The notes beneath the pieces are model-generated. The model made no database searches, had not been told where the DNA came from, and saw only the letters and a list, made by a program, of their open reading frames with translations. Below are positions 58,100 through 64,000 of a stretch of 64,000 nt of DNA, piece after piece. A program made the translations under genes and the position numbers. Numbering within the stretch: position 1 is the first letter of the stretch; the number at the start of each line of letters is the position of its first letter. This stretch comes from Acinetobacter sp. ANC 4470 (GTDB taxonomy: Bacteria; Pseudomonadota; Gammaproteobacteria; Pseudomonadales; Moraxellaceae): contig NZ_NEGC01000007.1 of assembly GCF_002135335.1 (NCBI RefSeq), positions 1 to 64,000 of the forward strand, read 5' to 3'.

Positions 58100-58513
58100 C
58101 TAGCCATATTTACGCGCAAAATCTTTATCCGAAGTACATAAATAAATAATGAATTCAATAAAAGCGACCAATGCAGGAATAAACGTCCAACAGAAAAGCA
58201 AATAAATAATCCCCCAGCCAATTTGACCTAAATAAAATTTGTGTACGCCAAAGCCACCTAAAAAGAATGCAAGAATTGCGGCAACAATTCGATTTTTTGA
58301 ACCTACTTGTCCCGAAAATGCTAAAGGATGACTCAGGACATAAACATTCAGTGCCTGCCCTGATGGAGCTATTTCAAAATCAACAAGCTGACCACGGCTC
58401 GGAACGATTTGCCCTCGCCATTCTGCACCTGTAAATGCATAACGTCTCTGGTCATCGCCACTAATAAAACCCGCATTATTCTGAACAGAATAGTCTAATA
58501 TTTGTCCTTTCAT
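58100..58513 (-). CDS. TM2-domain membrane protein with an N-terminal OB-fold-like domain
   Basis: A 137-residue protein. Residues 1-60 (MKGQILDYSVQNNAGFISGD, YAFTGAEWRGQ) are a paralogue of the N-terminus of the convergent DUF805 gene; residues about 72-130 are a TM2 domain (KNRIVAAILAFFLGGFGVHKF YLGQ, then a second helix and a D-x-D-F-A-like end). TM2 functions are unknown. ATG 58513 follows the A/T-rich GGTTAAAA, as in its partner, and the two start regions look alike, pointing to gene duplication and domain swapping. Confidence 0.85.
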   Translation of the reverse strand: MKGQILDYSVQNNAGFISGDDQRRYAFTGAEWRGQIVPSRGQLVDFEIAPSGQALNVYVLSHPLAFSGQVGSKNRIVAAILAFFLGGFGVHKFYLGQIGWGIIYLLFCWTFIPALVAFIEFIIYLCTSDKDFARKYG

Positions 58514-58593
58514 TTTTAACCTAATTATTTTTTATCAACGACTTATTCAGTTTATATGCTACGGTATTTTTTATATATAATTTTTTTAAACAG

Positions 58594-58616
58594 AAAAGGC
58601 GCATGAAGCGCCTTTT
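58594..58616 (-). terminator. Terminator downstream of the rut operon
   Basis: AAAAGGCGC, loop, GCGCCTTTT on the minus strand, about 100 bases after the stop of the last gene of the rut operon. Confidence 0.65.
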
Positions 58617-58718
58617 AAATTTCCAAAAATAAAGATAAAACCAGTTTGAAAAAACGTCTGTCTAAAACGTCTTAGCTCGAATACTTAATCAAATAAGTCA
58701 TTTAACAACCATCCATAA

Positions 58719-59591
58719 CTATCGCAATTCAATTTGATTCATCTGCTCTAAACTTTGTACCGCAGCAGAAAAATCCAACTGACTCGCCTGTTTTTTCTCA
58801 ATACGGGCAAACTGTTGCTGAATGAGATGCATACTTGGAAGCGTTAATGACTCTTGCTGGATCAAATCGACTGCAATGCCAATATCTTTTTGCAATAAAT
58901 CCAGTGCAAAAGTTTTATCAAAACTACGATTCAATACCCGCTGCTCCATAATATTTTCAGAGATGCTACTTTTACCACTGGAATGATTAATACAATTCAA
59001 AGCAGCGGTTAAATTTACACCTTTAGATTTCAGCACAGTCAGCCCTTCAGCTAAAGCCCATAAATGCGTTGCCATTAAAGTATTATTAATGGCTTTTACC
59101 GCAAAACCCGATCCACTTTCTCCAACATATTCAATTAAAGCTGAAAATGCTGAAATAATGGGTTTAGCTTTTGCAAAAGCATGAGCATCGCCGCCAATCA
59201 TCACCGTTAACATGCCCCGTTCAGCACCTATGGTTTGCCCTGAAACGGGTGCATCCAAATATTCAACGCCTAGTTTGTTCAGATGTTGACTAAGTTTTTT
59301 TGCTGACTCAGGCACACCACTAGTGCAATCAATCCAGATGCTGCCTTGTTCTGGCAGATGTGCTGCTATCAACTGTTCGACATCGGCACTGGTGGGTAAA
59401 CAGCTAAAAATAAAATCTGCCTGTAACGCTTTCTGTAATGAAACCGATTGAGTTTCAAAACAAATAGAGTGATGATCTGCCTTGGCCTGCGTTCTGTTCC
59501 ACACCCAAACCTCATGTCCAAGTTTAGGAAGATGGGAGGCCATATGCCAACCCATTGCACCAAGTCCGATAAATGAAATTGTCTGACTCAA
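58719..59591 (-). CDS. NAD(P)-dependent beta-hydroxyacid dehydrogenase, possible RutE replacement
   Basis: A 290-residue member of the 3-hydroxyisobutyrate/tartronate-semialdehyde reductase family: Rossmann loop IGLGAMGWHMASHL, substrate loop DAPVSGQTIGAERG, catalytic lysine in FAVKAINNTLMA, and a C-terminal all-helical domain. It is the last gene of the rut operon, 9 bases after rutG. The classical operon has RutE (a nitroreductase-fold enzyme) reducing malonic semialdehyde to 3-hydroxypropionate; no RutE is visible and this enzyme is chemically suited to do the same. That role is inferred from context. Confidence 0.83.
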   Translation of the reverse strand: MSQTISFIGLGAMGWHMASHLPKLGHEVWVWNRTQAKADHHSICFETQSVSLQKALQADFIFSCLPTSADVEQLIAAHLPEQGSIWIDCTSGVPESAKKLSQHLNKLGVEYLDAPVSGQTIGAERGMLTVMIGGDAHAFAKAKPIISAFSALIEYVGESGSGFAVKAINNTLMATHLWALAEGLTVLKSKGVNLTAALNCINHSSGKSSISENIMEQRVLNRSFDKTFALDLLQKDIGIAVDLIQQESLTLPSMHLIQQQFARIEKKQASQLDFSAAVQSLEQMNQIELR

Positions 59592-59600
59592 AATAAACTC

Positions 59601-60956
59601 CTAATGATGCACTACGGGTGTTTCAGAATTTTCGGCATTTTCACTCACTGAACTGGTCGCTTCCTCACCCCGATTTAAAAATAGATTCAGTACAATGGCT
59701 GCTAAAGTTGCCGTACCAATTCCACCTAAATCAAATGCACCAATATGTAAACTGAAATTGCCTGCACCCATAATCAGGCTGACCGCAGCAATAATTAAAG
59801 TACTGTTTTTGGTAAAATCAATTTTGTTATCTACCCAAATTTTAGCACCAGCCACAGTAATCAAACCAAAAACTACGATTGATGCACCGCCCAATAAAGC
59901 CACTGGAATGGTACTAATGACTGCTCCAAATTTTGGTGATAATCCCAGTAAAATGGCAAACAAACCTGCCACCACAAAGATCGTGGTTGAATAGACTTTC
60001 GTCACTGCCATCACGCCAATATTTTCAGCATAAGTGGTCATCCCTGTACCACCTACCGATGCCGACATTGTGGTACAGATACCATCGGCAAAAAATGCAC
60101 GCCCCATATAAGGCGATAAATCTTTACCCGTCATGGCAGAAACTGCTTTAAAGTGCCCCAAATTTTCTGCCACCAAAATAATCGCCACAGGTGCAATCAA
60201 CAACATAGCATTGGCATTAAAAACTGGACTATGGAATGTTGGCAGACCAAACCAAGCTGCATTTGAGATCAAAGAAAAATCAATCGGTTTACCAAAACCC
60301 ATGACATTAGCCAGCAAGAAATAGACAAAATAGGCACTACACAAACCGACTAACAGTAACAAACGACGTACCATGCCGCGAGTAAAGACCGCCACAACAC
60401 TGATACATAAAATTGTGACCACGGCCATCCATGTGTCAAAACTATTTGCCGAGACACCTTTAATGGTAATCGGTGCTAAATTCAAACCAATAATCATGAC
60501 AATGACACCGGTTACAAGCGGTGGCATGAGTTTTTCAATCCAGCCTGTTCCCGTTTTCATGACAATTAAACCAATAGCCGCATAAACCAGACCGCAGGCC
60601 ATGGTTCCCCCCAATGCAAGACCCATATTCGGATTTGACCCCACACCTGCATAGCCCGTTGCTGCGGCAATCGCGCCAATAAATGCAAAACTTGACCCCA
60701 AATAACTGGGCATTCGACCGCCAGTCATGAGGAAAAATAAAATCGTACCTATTCCTGTAATAAAGATGGTGAGATTTGGATCAAATCCCATCAACAAGGG
60801 TGCAAGTACCGTTGCACCAAACATCGCAAAAGCATGTTGCAAACCTAAAACAATACTTTTACCCGCAGGTAAATATTCATCCACCTGTACAGGTGTTACA
60901 TCTAAGTCGCCTTGATAAGGCTTAAATTTCGGAAACCACGGTTCTTTAGCTTGCAT
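59601..60956 (-). CDS. rutG: Uracil/pyrimidine permease RutG (NCS2 family)
   Basis: A 451-residue nucleobase:cation symporter with about 14 helices. Marks: GLQHAFAMFGATVLAPLLMGFDPN in helix 1, the NCS2 QH motif and the downstream substrate loops LVAENLGHFKAVSAMTG and GGTGMTTYAENIGVM. In the rut operon it imports uracil or thymine. ATG 60956 has GGAGGGG upstream; the 6-codon longer frame begins with TTG and is not used. Confidence 0.92.
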   Translation of the reverse strand: MQAKEPWFPKFKPYQGDLDVTPVQVDEYLPAGKSIVLGLQHAFAMFGATVLAPLLMGFDPNLTIFITGIGTILFFLMTGGRMPSYLGSSFAFIGAIAAATGYAGVGSNPNMGLALGGTMACGLVYAAIGLIVMKTGTGWIEKLMPPLVTGVIVMIIGLNLAPITIKGVSANSFDTWMAVVTILCISVVAVFTRGMVRRLLLLVGLCSAYFVYFLLANVMGFGKPIDFSLISNAAWFGLPTFHSPVFNANAMLLIAPVAIILVAENLGHFKAVSAMTGKDLSPYMGRAFFADGICTTMSASVGGTGMTTYAENIGVMAVTKVYSTTIFVVAGLFAILLGLSPKFGAVISTIPVALLGGASIVVFGLITVAGAKIWVDNKIDFTKNSTLIIAAVSLIMGAGNFSLHIGAFDLGGIGTATLAAIVLNLFLNRGEEATSSVSENAENSETPVVHH

Positions 60957-60989
60957 GGGTTTCCCCTCCCTCAAATTAGGAATATTGGA

Positions 60990-61565
60990 TTAGTACATCG
61001 GTTGTGGCTCGCAATAGGTGCGGTTGAAGTACATCAGTGCATTCTGACCTTCATTCTTTCTCATGGCTTTAACCTGACAAATCAGTACATCATGACTACC
61101 CACAGACATGCTTTGCACCACTTCACAGTCAAAAGAAACCAAAGCATCATCCAGCACAGGTGCTTGTGTGCTTAAGGTTGACCATGTTCCACGCAAGAAT
61201 CGTTCTGACATGGGTGTTTTTCCACCAAAAATATTAGATAGTTCAGTTTGATGTGCCGCCAAAGTATTTACACAAAGTACTTTGTTGGTTTTAAAGGTTT
61301 CAAATACGGATGCAGAACGATTTAAACAAACCAATAACGTTGGCGGTGAGTCCGTAACACTACACACAGCAGAAGCCGTAAAACCAGCTTGCCCTGCCTC
61401 GCCATGAGTGGTAATCACATTCACTGCCGCGCCCAAATTAGACATCCCTTGTCGAAAAGTAGCCTGATCAATTTCTATATGTTTTTCATCCGCAGTGATT
61501 TGAAAACTTTGAGCCTGTTGTGCTACAGCATGGCTCGACTCAACTGACATTATTTTGCTGTTCAT
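60990..61565 (-). CDS. rutF: Flavin reductase RutF
   Basis: A 191-residue FMN-reducing protein of the flavin reductase/HpaC family, supplying reduced FMN to the RutA monooxygenase. Typical: NVITTHGEAGQAGFTASAVCSVTDSPPTLLVCLNRSASVF and the C-terminal ALMYFNRTYCE. ATG 61565 has a strong AGGAGATCGCG upstream. The N-terminus (MNSKIMSVESSHAVAQQAQS) is longer than in E. coli RutF. Confidence 0.92.
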   Translation of the reverse strand: MNSKIMSVESSHAVAQQAQSFQITADEKHIEIDQATFRQGMSNLGAAVNVITTHGEAGQAGFTASAVCSVTDSPPTLLVCLNRSASVFETFKTNKVLCVNTLAAHQTELSNIFGGKTPMSERFLRGTWSTLSTQAPVLDDALVSFDCEVVQSMSVGSHDVLICQVKAMRKNEGQNALMYFNRTYCEPQPMY

Positions 61566-61576
61566 CGCGATCTCCT

Positions 61577-61615
61577 CACTGAAATTCAGTGCTTAATATC
61601 TCATCTGAATTTCAG
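61577..61615 (-). promoter_or_regulatory. Twin palindromes before rutF
   Basis: CACTGAAATTCAGTG (61577-61591) and CTGAATTTCAG (61605-61615) share the palindrome CTGAA(A/T)TTCAG, 13 bases apart, directly in front of the rutF ribosome site. They could be a regulator operator with an internal promoter or alternate mRNA stems. Confidence 0.45.
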
Positions 61616-61672
61616 CGCTATCCTTTATTAATATCAAAGCTAAATAGGCTTGTTGTTAAAAACTGTGGCAAC

Positions 61673-62053
61673 TTAAACATGCGCGATTGAAGCAATTTCA
61701 ACCAAAGCATCTGGTTTGACTAACCCAGTTTGTACGCAATAGCGTGCAGGTTTATCTCCCGGAAAATATTCTGCATAGACCGTATTGATCGCAGCATAAT
61801 CAGCCCAGTCTTTGACAAAGACGTGATTAAATGTCACGTCATCCATGCTGCCGCCTGCGGTTGCAATCACTTTTTTAATGGTTTCTAAAATATGTCGGGT
61901 CTGTGCCGCAGCGTCACCAACATGTACGACATTGTTATTTTCATCAAAGGCTAAAGTGCCAGAAACATAAACAATATTGTCAGCTTGTGTTGCTGGAACA
62001 TAAGGCGCTAATGGCTTTCCTGTTCCCTCTGGAAGGATGATTTTTTTAGGCAT
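61673..62053 (-). CDS. rutC: RutC, RidA-family deaminase of pyrimidine degradation
   Basis: A 126-residue RidA-superfamily protein. RutC hydrolyses 3-aminoacrylate to malonic semialdehyde in the E. coli pathway. It has the superfamily Arg in [20 protein letters not shown] and [23 protein letters not shown]. It lies between rutB and rutF, distinct in sequence from the alanine-locus RidA at 10244. Start ATG 62053. Confidence 0.9.
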   Translation of the reverse strand: MPKKIILPEGTGKPLAPYVPATQADNIVYVSGTLAFDENNNVVHVGDAAAQTRHILETIKKVIATAGGSMDDVTFNHVFVKDWADYAAINTVYAEYFPGDKPARYCVQTGLVKPDALVEIASIAHV

Positions 62054-62090
62054 AGGTTTATTCTCTGATCATTTTATTCAACGGGTTTAC

Positions 62091-62852
62091 TTAAGCTGTT
62101 TTGTCAAAATGTTGCGGATTTAACTGAAAAGTTTTCGTAAATTCCTGCGTATCCGACACCCAGCCAAAGAATGTTTTAATGTTATACAGGCTGGCTTGCT
62201 GTGCTTCTGCTGGCCCAGCCTGATGACATGCATCACCCAGTGCTACGCCAAAATACTCAAGAAAAAAGCCATCTCTTAACGTCGATTCCACACACACATT
62301 GGTCGCAATACCGACAAAAACCAAGTTACGAATACCCTTACTGCGCAACATGCTATCCAGTGCTGTATTAAAGAAACCGCTATAACGTGGTTTTTCAATC
62401 ACAATGTCTTGTGCTAAAGGTTGTAACTCATCAATCAGTTCAAAGTCCCAGCCCCCTTTTGCAAGCAATTTTCCTTGCAGTTCAGGTTGCTTACGCATGG
62501 TTTTTAAGGCATTGGATTTATGAAAATTCGGTGAATTTACACCACCTGCTTCAACATACTGGTCATCCCAGCCATTTTTGAAATAAATCACTTGAATGCC
62601 CGCGGCATGTGCAGCAGCGACCGCTTTTTTAATGTTCTCCACTACAGGCTGGGTGGTCGAGACATCAAAACCGGCTAAATCCAAATAGCCACCTTTTGAG
62701 GTATAGGCATTTTGCATATCAATCACGATTAATGCCGTTTGCTCAGGTGCGAGTTGAATCGCTTCTGGTTCTGCTTTTAAAATTTTTCCAGTTCCTGCGG
62801 CTTGGGTAAATCCTGCACAAACCACATTTTCAAATGATGTATTGCTATTCAT
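62091..62852 (-). CDS. rutB: Ureidoacrylate amidohydrolase RutB (isochorismatase family)
   Basis: A 253-residue cysteine hydrolase that splits ureidoacrylate/peroxyureidoacrylate to aminoacrylate, CO2 and ammonia. Catalytic triad: Asp in [12 protein letters not shown], Lys in [13 protein letters not shown], Cys in [17 protein letters not shown]. Start ATG 62852 overlaps the rutA stop by four bases (ATGA), so the two are translationally coupled. Confidence 0.95.
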   Translation of the reverse strand: MNSNTSFENVVCAGFTQAAGTGKILKAEPEAIQLAPEQTALIVIDMQNAYTSKGGYLDLAGFDVSTTQPVVENIKKAVAAAHAAGIQVIYFKNGWDDQYVEAGGVNSPNFHKSNALKTMRKQPELQGKLLAKGGWDFELIDELQPLAQDIVIEKPRYSGFFNTALDSMLRSKGIRNLVFVGIATNVCVESTLRDGFFLEYFGVALGDACHQAGPAEAQQASLYNIKTFFGWVSDTQEFTKTFQLNPQHFDKTA

Positions 62853-63964
62853 GCTGACTTCTCCAAAACAGGGATTTGAGTCGCTTCGCCCTCAACCACA
62901 ATATGTTCACGACATTTCATTAACGGTTGAATTTTTTGACCAAAGTCTTCCACCCCCTGAATAAAATCATCAAAGGTTAAAAGAATGCCTTCAGTACCTT
63001 TAATTTCACCAATTTCATCCAGCATTTTGGCAACATTTTCATAAGAGCCAACAAGCGTTCCCATATTGATATTTACTGGAGATACACTAGAAGCCATTTG
63101 ACGAATATTGGTATCTGTACCCGATTTAGTGTCTTTACCACCCTGATTTAATAACCAGTTAATCGCTTCTACATCCGCCCCATCGTTATAGCTTTGCCAT
63201 TTCGCAAAAGCTTCATCATCCGTTTCAGCAGCAATCAGCATGAATAAAACATAGGTAGAAACATCACGTCCTGTTTTATCAGTTTGCGCTTTTAAGCGGT
63301 CATTAATATCGGCATAGGCTTTAGGTGTATTTAAACCTTTACCAAAGACAAAATTATAGTCGGCATATTTAGCCGAGAACTCCAAACCTGTATCGGATTG
63401 TCCTGCACAAATAATTTTCATGTCTGCTTGTGGACGAGGACTGACCCGACAATCATCCATTTGGAAATGTTCGCCTTTAAAATCTGATTTTCCTGTCGCC
63501 CAAAGCTCACGTAAAATTTCTACATATTCCGACAAATAATCATAACGTTTCGCGAAATATTCATCCCCTGGCCACATGCCCATTTGTTTATATTCAGGTG
63601 CTTGCCAACCAGTAACCACATTTAAACCAAAACGCCCATTCGAAATAGAATCAATGGTCGATGCCATACGTGCCACAATTGCAGGTGGCATGACTAAGGT
63701 TGCAGCAGTGGCATAAATTTGAATTTTACTTGTAACTGCTGCCAGCCCAGCCATTAAAGTAAAGGTTTCAAGGTTATGATCCCAGAATTCCGTTTTTCCG
63801 CCGAAGCCACGCAGTTTGATCATCGATAGTGCAAAATCAAATCCGTAATGTTCCGCACGTTGCACGATCTGTTTGTTCATTTCAAAGCTAGGTTTATATT
63901 GTGGTGCATTTTCAGACAGCAACCAGCCATTATTTCCAATTGGACAAAAGACACCGATTTTCAT
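62849..63964 (-). CDS. rutA: Pyrimidine monooxygenase RutA
   Basis: A flavin-dependent monooxygenase of the bacterial luciferase superfamily (371 residues) that opens the uracil ring between N3 and C4, using FMN reduced by RutF. Marks: [18 protein letters not shown] start, [40 protein letters not shown] and [22 protein letters not shown] 63964 with AGGTGCTCAAAA upstream gives the family start; the eight-codon longer frame is not used. It is the first gene of the operon; its promoter lies to the right of the window. Confidence 0.95.
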   Translation of the reverse strand: MKIGVFCPIGNNGWLLSENAPQYKPSFEMNKQIVQRAEHYGFDFALSMIKLRGFGGKTEFWDHNLETFTLMAGLAAVTSKIQIYATAATLVMPPAIVARMASTIDSISNGRFGLNVVTGWQAPEYKQMGMWPGDEYFAKRYDYLSEYVEILRELWATGKSDFKGEHFQMDDCRVSPRPQADMKIICAGQSDTGLEFSAKYADYNFVFGKGLNTPKAYADINDRLKAQTDKTGRDVSTYVLFMLIAAETDDEAFAKWQSYNDGADVEAINWLLNQGGKDTKSGTDTNIRQMASSVSPVNINMGTLVGSYENVAKMLDEIGEIKGTEGILLTFDDFIQGVEDFGQKIQPLMKCREHIVVEGEATQIPVLEKSA

Positions 63965-64000
63965 TTTTGAGCACCTGTTTTTTACCATTTGTTTAAAAAT

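Noticed and set aside
59695..60915. Several 60-100 codon rightward frames inside rutG
   Set aside because: Shadow frames caused by the helix-rich composition of the permease; no supporting signals.

Overview
This window looks like an ordinary, mostly core stretch of a chromosome from Acinetobacter or a very close Moraxellaceae relative. The evidence is AT-rich coding sequence and protein-level identity or near-identity to Acinetobacter BfmR/BfmS, NuoA-N, FusA and HemJ. I cannot name the species. I see no rRNA, tRNA, CRISPR array, prophage or intact insertion sequence.

Layout. 1-3.8 kb: end of the str operon on the minus strand (rpsL-rpsG-fusA-tuf, tuf running off the left edge), driven by a recognisable promoter. 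3.8-8.5 kb: an EcsC-family gene, fabB, hemJ and an acyltransferase. 8.7-13.6 kb: a D-alanine/L-alanine catabolic block (cycA, ridA-like, dadX, dadA) with a divergent Lrp-type regulator. 13.7-17.8 kb: HAD phosphatase, thiD, a striking octanucleotide tandem repeat, a PLP desulfhydrase/deaminase and a BaiN-like flavoprotein. 17.8-20.6 kb: a CmpX-like mechanosensitive channel surrounded by small unknown proteins. 20.8-25 kb: an unknown gene, fpr with a divergent FinR-like regulator, two cold-shock-domain proteins and upp. 25.1-40.2 kb: the complete nuoA-N operon for respiratory complex I (fused nuoCD). 40.8-43.6 kb: a small unknown gene and the bfmRS two-component system. 44.2-48.8 kb: nrdA and nrdB (class Ia ribonucleotide reductase) with a 42-residue membrane protein and an inverted-repeat element between them. 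48.9-57 kb: a gene remnant and a sugar-acid (pentonate-type) catabolic cluster with its GntR regulator. 57-58.6 kb: a transposon-end-like repeat field and two convergent genes sharing one N-terminal domain. 58.7-64 kb: the rut pyrimidine-degradation operon (rutABCFG order from the right edge) with a beta-hydroxyacid dehydrogenase in place of rutE.

How the genes work together. The cycA/dadX/dadA group imports D-alanine, interconverts alanine isomers and oxidises D-alanine to pyruvate; the neighbouring Lrp is the expected controller. The 49-56 kb cluster fits import of a pentonate-type sugar acid, dehydration twice, and oxidation of alpha-ketoglutarate semialdehyde to alpha-ketoglutarate, controlled by a GntR repressor for which two matching palindromic operators are visible in the divergent promoter. 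The rut operon opens the uracil ring and would yield a 3-carbon semialdehyde for the linked dehydrogenase to reduce. The nrdA promoter carries two NrdR-like boxes exactly 32 bp apart and a perfect DnaA box.

I did not find a clearly new multi-gene system. The best leads are regulatory sequence elements (bfmR, nrdA, GntR operators), the octanucleotide array with the adjacent unassigned 200 bases, several small proteins, and a recurrent N-terminal domain joined to different membrane modules.
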